Position numbers and translations under genes: made by a program. Shown in pieces: positions 8,472 through 17,200 of a DNA stretch of 21,538 bases. Each line of letters starts with the position of its first letter. The stretch's first letter is position 1. Under the pieces are notes generated by a model, which worked only from the letters and a program-made list of their open reading frames with translations, had not been told where the DNA came from and did no database searches. The stretch lies in assembly GCA_963934295.1 (NCBI GenBank), contig CAWVXY010000052.1, forward strand, positions 1 through 21,538, given 5' to 3'. The DNA is from Seribacter sp963934295 (GTDB taxonomy: Bacteria > Verrucomicrobiota > Verrucomicrobiia > Opitutales > Seribacteraceae).

Positions 8472-9727
8472 TAGATTTGAGTAAAAGCAGTATCCTTTTT
8501 CAATAACCTCGCAACTTCCATTGCGTCTTTATCTCCCCGACCACTTAAATTAACACAGATGACTTTATCTTTTGTAAGTTCACTGGCTCTTTTAAATGCA
8601 TATGCAAGACCGTGAGAAGTTTCAAGTGCTGGAAGAATCCCTTCTTTTGATGATAAAATTTGAAATGCATTTAGTGCGTCATCGTCATTAGCATGAGCAT
8701 ATTCTATACGGTTACGGTCTCGGTAAAAAGCATGCTCGGGGCCGATTGCAGCATAATCAAGACCTGCAGAAACAGAGTGTGTTTGATTGATCTGTCCGTC
8801 TTGGTTTTGAAGAATCCATGTCTTACAACCTTGAAGAACTCCTAGTTTTCCTCCTTCAAACCTAGCGGCATGTTCCCCTTCCTTCAGGGATCGGCCGCCT
8901 GCTTCAACTCCAATTAATCGAACATTTTCTTCTTCAAGAAAGTCAAAGAAAAAACCGATTGCATTGCTCCCGCCACCAACGCACGCTATCATTTCATCGG
9001 GTAGTTTCCCTTCTTTTTGAATAAATTGCTTTTTAGTCTCTTCACCTATAATTCGATGAAAGTCTCTAACCATACCGGGGTAGGGGTGTGCACCTAATGC
9101 CGAGCCTAAAATGTAATGTGTACTTTCGATATTTGTAACCCAGTCGCGCATTGCTTCATTAATTGCTTCCTTTAGGGTTTTGCTTCCCGCTTCAACTCCT
9201 CTTACCTCAGCTCCACTTAGTCGCATGCGAAAAACATTGAGAGCCTGTCTCCTCATGTCCTCGGCTCCCATGTAAATAACACATTCAAATCCAAAGTGGG
9301 CACAGACCGAAGCTGTTGCTATGCCGTGCTGACCGGCTCCCGTTTCAGCAATTATTCTAGTTTTCCCCATTCTTTTTGCTAATAGTGCTTGGCCGAGGGC
9401 ATTATTTATTTTGTGTGCTCCAGTGTGTAATAAATCCTCTCTCTTGAGATAAATTTTTGCACCTCCCATTTCTTTGGAAAGTCTTTCAGCAAAATAGAGT
9501 TCAGTTGGTCTGCCAGCAAAACTTTGAAGAAGGAAGTCAAGTTCCTGTTGAAAACTTGGGTCTTTTTGGGCGGCAAGATAAGCATCATTCAATTCACGCA
9601 AAGGATGTGAAAGAGTTTCAGGAACAAAAGAACCGCCGTAAGGACCGAATCGGCCACTCGCATCGGGAATAGAAAAACGATCGATTTTATTTGAACTGGA
9701 ATTAGTTTGATTTGCAGGTGTAATCAT
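8471..9727 (-). CDS. trpB: Tryptophan synthase beta subunit
   Basis: Catalyses the PLP-dependent condensation of indole and serine to tryptophan. With the start chosen here it is 418 aa. The PLP lysine is K106 in KREDLLHTGAHKINN, followed by AETGAGQHG (catalytic Glu128) and the phosphate-binding GGGSN (251-255). The segment PDASGRFGPYGGSFVPETL (21-39) is typical of TrpB1, the form that partners with TrpA. I chose ATG 9727 because a GGAG lies about 12 nt upstream. ATG 9745 (six residues longer) and TTG 9772 are also in frame; the latter would run past the opposing gene's leader. No trpA or other trp gene is adjacent, and yicC is the only evident operon partner. kdsB diverges from it across 78 nt. 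Confidence 0.96.
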   Translation of the reverse strand: MITPANQTNSSSNKIDRFSIPDASGRFGPYGGSFVPETLSHPLRELNDAYLAAQKDPSFQQELDFLLQSFAGRPTELYFAERLSKEMGGAKIYLKREDLLHTGAHKINNALGQALLAKRMGKTRIIAETGAGQHGIATASVCAHFGFECVIYMGAEDMRRQALNVFRMRLSGAEVRGVEAGSKTLKEAINEAMRDWVTNIESTHYILGSALGAHPYPGMVRDFHRIIGEETKKQFIQKEGKLPDEMIACVGGGSNAIGFFFDFLEEENVRLIGVEAGGRSLKEGEHAARFEGGKLGVLQGCKTWILQNQDGQINQTHSVSAGLDYAAIGPEHAFYRDRNRIEYAHANDDDALNAFQILSSKEGILPALETSHGLAYAFKRASELTKDKVICVNLSGRGDKDAMEVARLLKKDTAFTQI

Positions 9728-9805
9728 AATTAAAAGTAACTCCATACTAATGCGAGGTTTTGCTTGCGCCAACCCAAGAAGTTATTCCAAATCAAAATCT
9801 GTTTT

Positions 9806-10549
9806 ATGGATTCCAATATTTCTCCAGTAATAATTGTTCCCGCTCGTCTCGCCTCAGTCAGATTTCCTAAAAAATTATTGGCAGACGCCTGTGGTAAACC
9901 CCTTATTCTCAGAACTGCGGATCGTATTAAAGAGCAGGTTCCTGAGTTCGAGCTTTATTTCGCTGTCGATGGAGATGAACTAAAAAATATTTTAGAAGAT
10001 TCTGGATATAATGTTATTTTAACTAATCCTGATTTGCCATCTGGAACAGATCGTATCGCTGCAGTGAATCAAATATTAAAAAAGAACTTTGTAATTAATG
10101 TTCAAGCAGATGAACCCATGGTAGAACGGGAGCATATACTTTTGCTTACTAATGCTTTATTAAGTGATGATGTATCGATATCTACACTTGCTTCCCCTTT
10201 TTTAACCGCGAAAGATTTCTTGGATCCTAACCAAGTAAAAGTGGTTCTTGATGACAATAATTATGCCCTGTATTTCTCCCGAGCCCCCATTCCCTTTTCA
10301 CGTGAACAATACTACCCAAAGGTTGACGAGAATTTTAAATTGGGTTTTAAGCATATGGGACTGTACGGCTATAAAAAAGAATTTCTGGAGAAATTTACAT
10401 CCAGTCAAGAAGGTGAGCTAGAAAAAATCGAGAAATTAGAGCAGTTAAGAGCTTTACAACTCGGATATCGTATAGCCGTTAAAATAACCAACAAGGTTTC
10501 AATCGGAGTGGATGTTCCAGCAGATCTGCAAAAAATTTCTTTCTCATAG
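9806..10549 (+). CDS. kdsB: 3-deoxy-manno-octulosonate (KDO) cytidylyltransferase
   Basis: Activates KDO to CMP-KDO for the inner core of lipopolysaccharide, in the cytoplasm. 247 aa, normal for KdsB. Motifs in order: VPARLASVRFPKK (11-23, nucleotide binding), LPSGTDRIA (78-86), NVQADEP (98-104; the usual form is NVQGDEP, so Gly is replaced by Ala next to the metal-binding Asp102), YFSRAPIPF (156-164), FKHMGLYGY (181-189), EKLEQLRALQLGYRI and GVDVPADL near the end. I chose ATG 9806 because it gives the conserved start; upstream in-frame codons add only non-conserved residues. lptF/G begins 17 nt downstream, so both probably serve LPS assembly as an operon. No Shine-Dalgarno is visible. Confidence 0.96.
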   Translation: MDSNISPVIIVPARLASVRFPKKLLADACGKPLILRTADRIKEQVPEFELYFAVDGDELKNILEDSGYNVILTNPDLPSGTDRIAAVNQILKKNFVINVQADEPMVEREHILLLTNALLSDDVSISTLASPFLTAKDFLDPNQVKVVLDDNNYALYFSRAPIPFSREQYYPKVDENFKLGFKHMGLYGYKKEFLEKFTSSQEGELEKIEKLEQLRALQLGYRIAVKITNKVSIGVDVPADLQKISFS

Positions 10550-10566
10550 TTTAAACCTTCAGAAGT

Positions 10567-11709
10567 ATGGGAACTATCAATCGCCACTATTTTTTTCAAT
10601 TATGCTTTGCGACATTTATTAGCACTACAATTTTGTTAGGTATTTTACTGTACGGGAATGTAGTGAAGCACGATGAATATCTTTTGAAGGCGATGGCGGT
10701 TTCTCCTTATTCTTTTGTAAAACTTTTTTCTCTTTTAGTACCTTACGCACTATCTTTTGCACTTCCTTTCGGTTTTATTCTAGCTCTTCTTCTATGCTAT
10801 GGAAAGTGGGCATCTAGTAATCAAATATTGGCCCTGCGTTCTTTAGGAAGTGGAATTACATCATGGGGCATTCCAATTCTTTTTCTTTCTCTGATAGTTT
10901 CTATTTTTTCCGTTTTTATAATTTTGGACTGGGGACCTAGGAGTAGAGCTTTATTTGATCATCAAAAATCAACTATTTTATGGGCCAATATAAATTCGCT
11001 GTTAGAGAAAGAGAAAGAAGTCGAATTAAAACTTGTAAAAGATAACACAATTCTGACGAACAGGAATTTAGAAGCTCTATCAGAGAAATCAATAAGCAAA
11101 GTTTCATTGTCTGTTGGCTCAACTGACGAAAATAATTGGTACAATTTAAGAATTCTTCTTTTCGATGAAAATAATAATTTAGTCAAAATTATAAATAGCA
11201 AAAGTGCCAATGTTACAATTAGTGATGATAAAACTAAGCTGCTTTTAAATTTAAAAAATGTTGATTTACAATCTTCAGATAATGATCAAGATCAAAACAT
11301 CTTTATTTTTTTTGAGCAATGGGATGAACCTTTAGTTTTTGAAATTAACAACAGAAATGATAATCTTAATATCAAAAGAGTTGGTTTAAGAGTTCTTCTT
11401 GCTGTTGCAAAATCTAAGAGTCTCGAGAGCAATGAGGCAAAAGTTTTGATTCATAAAGGATTCGCATTAGGCACCTCATCTTTCTTTCTATCGCTTATGC
11501 TTCTTCCAATTTCTATTAAAAGCGGGCGAAAGGAAAGTATTTCAAATTTGTCCTTAGGTATTGCATTAGCTGTAATATATTATGTTGCCCTAATTTTTTT
11601 AGAAGAACTTTCTCTTTCACACTCTCAACCCGCTTTCATCTGGATTCCAAATATACTGAGTATTATTATTGGATCTTATCTGCTTTATGAATTTGAATCC
11701 TCCATTTAA
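10567..11709 (+). CDS. LptF/LptG-family LPS export permease (YjgP/YjgQ)
   Basis: 380 aa, six predicted membrane segments in the LptF/G pattern: three near the N-terminus (about 14-33, 52-78, 102-121), a large periplasmic beta-rich domain (about 127-280), then three more (about 298-318, 327-347, 357-375). The cytoplasmic coupling-helix region between segments 2 and 3 reads NQILALRSLGSG (85-96), matching the family's conserved element that contacts the LptB ATPase. LptF and LptG with LptB extract LPS from the inner membrane. LptF and LptG are often adjacent, but only one copy lies here and I cannot say which it is. It follows kdsB after 17 nt, tying KDO activation to LPS transport. Confidence 0.9.
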   Translation: MGTINRHYFFQLCFATFISTTILLGILLYGNVVKHDEYLLKAMAVSPYSFVKLFSLLVPYALSFALPFGFILALLLCYGKWASSNQILALRSLGSGITSWGIPILFLSLIVSIFSVFIILDWGPRSRALFDHQKSTILWANINSLLEKEKEVELKLVKDNTILTNRNLEALSEKSISKVSLSVGSTDENNWYNLRILLFDENNNLVKIINSKSANVTISDDKTKLLLNLKNVDLQSSDNDQDQNIFIFFEQWDEPLVFEINNRNDNLNIKRVGLRVLLAVAKSKSLESNEAKVLIHKGFALGTSSFFLSLMLLPISIKSGRKESISNLSLGIALAVIYYVALIFLEELSLSHSQPAFIWIPNILSIIIGSYLLYEFESSI

Positions 11710-11875
11710 GCAAAAAATAGAAGATTTTTGCACAAAATGTGCTAAAAGTTGACAATTTTAATAAAAAAAGTCTGAAAAGCTAACTTTTATTTTGAAAAAA
11801 TATTTGAGTTACTTGTAAGATAAACTCAGTTTATGCTAAGTATAGGTAAGCCCTTTTAAATTATCACTGAAAATC
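11710..11875 (+). promoter_or_regulatory. Intergenic leader with nested inverted repeats and a consensus -35 box
   Basis: 166 bp ahead of the secreted-protein gene at 11876. Visible elements: GCAAAAA (11710-11716) with TTTTTGC (11725-11731), immediately after the lptF/G stop; GCACA (11730-11734) with TGTGC (11738-11742); a perfect TTGACA at 11749-11754; and TGAGTT (11805-11810) with AACTCA (11823-11828). No convincing -10 box lies 16-18 nt from TTGACA. Near 11832-11846 there are A/T-rich -10-like strings (TATGCT, TATAGG). This is probably the promoter region of the next gene, but no exact promoter can be assigned. Confidence 0.35.
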
Positions 11876-13840
11876 ATGAATAACGCCCGCAATTCTCTCT
11901 TCCTTTGTGTCTTCCTACTTTTTTCATCTCTCTACGCGAATGCAGCAACGAATGTAGCGGGAGTTTCGGGGGCAATTTCAAAAACAATAGCAGAAGCCAA
12001 TGCATCAGTTCCCAAATACGCAGTTGTAAGTGCTGGTGTTTCTGCTGATGCTGTCTACTCGGGACAGATTTCAAGTGTAACTACATCTACCATTAGTTTT
12101 GAATCGTCTTCCGATTCTAGTGAAGTTACAGTTAATCCATTTATCTCTGGTGTTTTTAATTCTTCCGTCAGGTCTCCCATTTTAACATCTGCATTATCAG
12201 GTGCTGGTGTTGGTTCTATTGCTATTACTTATGCCGGTACAGGATTCTCCACAGCACCTGAGATTGTAATTGACTATCCTACTAGTGGCGATGATCAAGC
12301 TACCGCAACAGTAGCTATTTCTAGTGGTGCAATTTCTGGTATTACAATAACGAACGCAGGCTCAGGTTATGATGCGGTTCCTGGAGTTACAGTAGTCGGA
12401 GGTTCTTATTTGGTGAAATTAACAGAGTCTGGAGATGATGACGAGGGGCGCGTTTTTTTAATTACAGACAATAATGCCACCCGCCTTACACTTGACACAT
12501 CCAAGTTAGCAAATGGTGAATCTCTCTCAGATGTTTTGCAAACGGACTATTCCATTGAAGTTGTGCCTGCCCCAACTTTAGGTTCTGTATTTGGTGAGAC
12601 TGCATCGGATCTAGATTTAAATCCATCTAGTACTAACGGAAGTACATCAGGTGCCGATTTTGTATATCTTTACAACGGTTTTCAGTATGTTCCATATGCT
12701 TACATGCCAGCTGGTTCAGGACGAGATGCTGGTTGGTATAGTTCATACTACATGAGATGGGGAAGACGAAACCATTTAGTCATTTATCCAGATGAAGGAT
12801 TTATTGTTGCTAAAAGAACTTCTGGAACTTTAACCCTTGATTTCGATGGTGGAGTAAGTACATCTGATCAAAAAATGCAACTTCCTGTAACTACAGGAGC
12901 TGTTGTTATGAATAATCCCTATGGTACAGATATGCTTCTTGGCGAACTTATTCCCTCAGAAGTATTCGGAACAAGTAGCGTGGAATTTCGCCCAGGATCT
13001 GGGGATACAGATGCTAATGCAGATCAGCTATTTTTTCTTGATAGTGCAGTTTGGTCTCAATTTTATTATAAATCTGGAGTAAATGACGGTATTACCAAGA
13101 CAGCCACAGCCACAGCCAGAGCTGGTACAGCAGGTGGCAATGGCTTAGCTGATACAGATGTGTCCTTGGCAAGCGGTACAATCTCTAACCTTCAAAGTTG
13201 CACGGCATCTGGAGGATTATCTGTTGACCATAATGATAGTAATCACACCCGAGTTACTCTTAGTGGTACGGCTCCTCTTGTAGGTTTTGATATAACATTC
13301 CAAGGTGTTTTTGGAAACAAGCTAAATGATAACGGGGATAAAGAACTTGATGTTAATGGAACTGAAGTTTCAAACGGAAGTGGAATAAAAATATTTTCAG
13401 GTCTAATTGGAACTTATAAAATTGTCGCAAGACCATCTAGTTCTAGTGTCGTCGTCAGAAAAAGAAGAGATGTCAATTTTGTAAGTACGGGACCTAGAAC
13501 TTGGTCTACTGGTCAGGGAGGAACGGGTTATAATGGCAATGCAAAAGCATACTTCATGGGAGGCGGAAGTACGACTATGGCCGTGGCAACAGCAACAGTT
13601 TCTGCCGGTTCAGTAACCGGTTTTAATTTTACTGGATCGGGAAACACTAGAGGTGCCGGATATCAATATGCTCCACAAGTTATTATATCGGGTGGTGGGT
13701 GGAGAAAAGTAGGAGCTGCTAACCCCAATAATGTTATACAGGATGGTGAAATTTTAGAGGCTACTGAAGGAATTGTAATTATACGTAAGAACCCCAGCGG
13801 AATTCTTACTTACTTTAAACCTAAAAACCCTTTCAATTGA
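11876..13840 (+). CDS. Secreted TIGR02597-like protein with inserted Gly-rich repeats
   Basis: 654 aa. Residues 1-23 form a signal peptide, with cleavage likely after ANA. The body resembles the TIGR02597 family of uncharacterised verrucomicrobial exported proteins: YSGQISSVTTSTISF (61-75), YLVKLTESG then RVFLITDNNATRLTLDT (about 178-208), TLGSVFGE (234-241), a Tyr/Trp-rich stretch (263-298), VIYPDEGFIVAKR (302-314), LFFLDSAVWSQFYYKSG (385-401) and a last part at about 608-650 (GGWRKVG, EGIVIIRK). Two stretches look inserted: about 92-176 and about 402-607. Both carry GxGYxxxPxVxIxGG repeats (AGSGYDAVPGVTVVGG 161-176; GAGYQYAPQVIISGGG 593-608). Function is unknown; the signal peptide and neighbours suggest the cell surface or periplasm. 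Family assignment is from memory of its pattern. Confidence 0.78.
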   Translation: MNNARNSLFLCVFLLFSSLYANAATNVAGVSGAISKTIAEANASVPKYAVVSAGVSADAVYSGQISSVTTSTISFESSSDSSEVTVNPFISGVFNSSVRSPILTSALSGAGVGSIAITYAGTGFSTAPEIVIDYPTSGDDQATATVAISSGAISGITITNAGSGYDAVPGVTVVGGSYLVKLTESGDDDEGRVFLITDNNATRLTLDTSKLANGESLSDVLQTDYSIEVVPAPTLGSVFGETASDLDLNPSSTNGSTSGADFVYLYNGFQYVPYAYMPAGSGRDAGWYSSYYMRWGRRNHLVIYPDEGFIVAKRTSGTLTLDFDGGVSTSDQKMQLPVTTGAVVMNNPYGTDMLLGELIPSEVFGTSSVEFRPGSGDTDANADQLFFLDSAVWSQFYYKSGVNDGITKTATATARAGTAGGNGLADTDVSLASGTISNLQSCTASGGLSVDHNDSNHTRVTLSGTAPLVGFDITFQGVFGNKLNDNGDKELDVNGTEVSNGSGIKIFSGLIGTYKIVARPSSSSVVVRKRRDVNFVSTGPRTWSTGQGGTGYNGNAKAYFMGGGSTTMAVATATVSAGSVTGFNFTGSGNTRGAGYQYAPQVIISGGGWRKVGAANPNNVIQDGEILEATEGIVIIRKNPSGILTYFKPKNPFN

Positions 13841-13860
13841 TAGTCCATTTAGGTTTCAAT

Positions 13861-13882
13861 TAAATCTAAGTAACTAGATTTA
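13861..13882. terminator. Candidate terminator hairpin after the TIGR02597-like gene
   Basis: Perfect 8-bp inverted repeat TAAATCTA/TAGATTTA with a 6-nt loop, 20 nt downstream of the stop codon at 13838-13840. The stem is A/T-rich, and the following sequence is T-rich but lacks a clean U tract, so intrinsic termination is possible but weakly supported. Confidence 0.35.
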
Positions 13883-14179
13883 TTTGAATTAATAATATTA
13901 CAGATTTTTTTAATTGGAAAGGATCCGGTTGATCGAAATTGCATCCTGTTGAGTAGTTAATTACTTATCTAATAAGCTCAAGTTCTTAATATACTTAAAA
14001 CTAGTAGTGAAAAAATCTTGGAATTGTAATACTGAAAATTCAAATTACCTTGAATCTTATATTTAAACTACACCCTTTTTAAGTTTACTAAATGCATAGT
14101 GATTGCAACTTAAGGAATTTTATATCCTCGACCATGGAAGTAAATTAACGCTAATTTTTAGTTAATAATGTAGATAGGA

Positions 14180-14210
14180 CAATTAACTTATTTTTAATGT
14201 AAGTTAATTG
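14180..14210. repeat. 11-bp perfect inverted repeat downstream of the giant InlB-repeat gene
   Basis: CAATTAACTTA (14180-14190) pairs perfectly with TAAGTTAATTG (14200-14210) around a 9-nt loop. It sits 43 nt beyond the 3' end of the leftward gene that ends at 14254. It may act as a terminator or 3' mRNA-stabilising hairpin. No U tract follows on either strand, so a protein-binding site is also possible. Confidence 0.45.
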
Positions 14211-14253
14211 GGGAAAATAAAAATTAGTTCAGATTAGATTTAAACAAATATTT

Positions 14254-17200
14254 TTAGAATTGTACCCAGTTGCCATTTCCGCTCGCATCATTGTATTCAA
14301 AGAATAAGCGATTAGACTGAACAGATTTTTCTTTATTAAACCAATACCATTTTGCCAATGAGTGACCTCTGAAGTGTGGAAACACAGTTGATGAAGTCCA
14401 CTGCCATCCGGACAAATAATCAACCCAAAACCATAAACTGCCTGCACTATTTTCAGGTATTAGATAAATCCAACCTAGTGGTGCATGATAGATCCATAGA
14501 TCTCCATCGCGATGCCAGAATGGTCCAAACCAATCGCTGTACCACCACGAATTTCCTAGCATGGTTGCGTTTGCTATTAAATCATTACCTAGTAGGGGTT
14601 CAAATATTGCCTGAAGTGTGGTATTAGATGTTAGAAAAAATCTGGTTTCATTGGAGGAATTATTTTCAACCCCATTGCCATCCCAGTAAGAAAATTTATA
14701 TCCGATTGCACTAATTGCTTTAATATCAGTCCAACCTGTACCATATGCTCCAGATCCAATCATGGTTCCAGAATTCGATGGAATTGCCACGATATTAAGT
14801 GAATGGAGACCAGGATTTGTTGGATTCCCTGTACCTATATAATTTGGGTCAATTTTAAATTTCGCTTTAATAGTTTTATCTTCATTGAGCAGTACCGATG
14901 AGTTTTGAAGACTGGCATTTTCAATCCCAACCCCTTCCCATGTGTCAAAAAGATAACCAGTATTTGGTGTGGCATAAATTGGGTGAGTAGGGTTGTAGAC
15001 GAATGAACCATCGCCAATTACGAATCCTGTATCGACTGGTTCTATGATGATTTTTAGATCAAGGGGTTGAAGTGGAATAAACTTAGCATTTACATTAATA
15101 TTTTGATTCACCGTCAGTTGAATTTCCTTGGATGTCGTATTAAGCCCCCCTAGTCCACTACCTGACCATTGTTCAAATTGATAATTTTCGTTAGGGATGG
15201 CTGTAATTTTTACAATTTCTCCATGGGCAAAAGTGAGTTTTTGGACCTGTGAGGTAGAACCTGGATTTGACAAAATTTTTCCACCAACGAGGGGTGTCGA
15301 GATCAAGTTTACTTCATAACTTAATTTTTTAAACACTGCAGATATTGTTTGATTTTCGTCTAAAATAAGAGTTTTTGTTCTGGCACTGTCCGTTTGATTA
15401 TTATCTTCTATCCAATTTTGAAATTGATAACCCGGGTAATCATTTGCTGAAATTTGAATAGATTCACCGACTTTTAATCCAGAAAAACTATCAGGAGTTA
15501 TAAAACCACCAATTGTATTAAATTCAGAGTTGTTAAAAATATCCAATGTTACTATGGACTGCTGAACTATCGCTGGTTTTCTATTGAAAGTTGCAGAAAC
15601 AGAAGTATTACCGTTCATTGTAATAGTTGTTGAAGGAGATGTAAGGCTATTCCCTAGGCTCCAAGAACTAAAAATATAACCAGAATTCGGATTTGCTTGA
15701 ATATTAACGATGGTACCATTTTCAAATTTATAAGTATTTGATATACTAAAAACATTTCCAGCCTCGGTTATATTTTTAGAAAGGGTTAAGTCGTATAGAA
15801 TGGGAACGAAGACGGCATTTATTTGAGAAGCGCTAGCAATTGTAGCGATAGTAGAAGATGAAGATGTGGAAGAAAATGTAGTACCCTCCCAGTGGCTAAA
15901 CTCAAAATGCTGATTGGGTGTGGCTGTTAGGTTAATTGTTGATCCATGAGAGAATGTACCGCTCGCTCCATTAGTTATAGTTCCACCATTGCCTGATGTA
16001 ATGGTTACTTCGTATCGGTTTAGATCGAAGTTTGCCAATAAGGAAATATCGTGAGCAATACTTGGAGTTACAATAGCTTGGTTAGGGAATGGTAGAATTT
16101 GTTCGTCACTAATTGCATTAATGACTTCAATTTTATTCCCCATAAAGGGATCTGTGTCCGAACAATAAAAGAGATCTACATTTGAATTGTAGTTAGTTGG
16201 AACGGTGAAAGTAAGTGTTCCGTTTGAAGTTCGAGAACCTGAAAGGTTAAGATGAGTGAATTCGCTATCAAAGTTTGTGGAGTTATTTTCAGTAGATAAG
16301 TAAAATTTATGTGGAGATATGTTACAGTTAAAATGGTAGGTATATCCTTTAATCAGTTTCAACGTCGGGCTTTCTTTTCCATTAAGAAAGAAAACTTGAG
16401 AGTTTTGTTTCACAGTTGAGTTTCCAATTGTTACATCATAAGTAAAATTACGATCAATCGCCCAACCGGTGAAATTGTTGTTTGCATCCGGTAATGCAGT
16501 AAAACTGAGTGAAGTTTCGTTTGAATCGGTTTGTGTGGAACCATTGCCGTTAATGCGAGTTAATGTGCTAATGGTATTTTTTGCAAATTTTGCCACGAGA
16601 GAAGCGTTTGCATCAGTTGTAAAAGTGATAGAAGGACTTTTGAAATTTGGAGAAATCGTCTTATTGTCTGGGTTTGCCCAACCAAGGAAAGAATAACCTG
16701 GATTAGGTGTAGCAGTAATGACTGATGCTAAAGTGAAATTACTATTATTCCAGTCTCTCAGACTTGGGTCATTGAAAATTTGCCCGCCATTTTGGGGTGA
16801 AATAGAAATGTTCAGATCGTGCAATTGAACTTCAACGGGTTCAAAATTAGCAAAAATCGAATAATTTCCCTCTACATTGAGTACGAGTGGATTGCTTGAG
16901 CTTTGGGAAACTTGTCCAGATTGGTTGGTGATCGTCCAGCTTGCTAAAGTATATCCTGCAGGTGCGTCAAGATTCGCTCCATTTCCTATTGCTGAAATAT
17001 TTGTAGTGGTTCCGTATGAATAATTCCCATCTCCAGTAACTGTTCCATTATTGTCGGAATTTAATGTAATTTGATAAATCTTGGGAGTAAAAGTAGGAGC
17101 AATTGAAACAGGGCTATTAGGGATCGTAACAAAAGTTGAGTTGGAATTAGCATTAGCAATAAATTGAGTGTCCCCAGTCCAGCCTGAAAATAAATATCCA

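Larger units (their letters stand above)
13841..14253. other. AT-rich convergent intergenic region
   Basis: 413 bp between two converging genes for large secreted proteins. No coding sequence is recognisable. It is strongly A/T-rich and holds several inverted repeats, of which two are listed separately. Smaller ones include ATTAAC (14144-14149) with GTTAAT (14161-14166). No tRNA, direct-repeat array or insertion-sequence end is seen. Its probable role is transcription termination for both flanking genes. Confidence 0.6.

Noticed and set aside
9728..9772. TTG 9772 as trpB start
   Set aside because: The extra residues are not conserved and would extend toward the divergent kdsB leader; ATG 9727 fits the family better, though ATG 9745 remains possible.
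11710..11731. Intrinsic terminator directly after lptF/G
   Set aside because: The 7-bp stem is almost all A:T and no U tract follows; it is kept only as part of the leader description.
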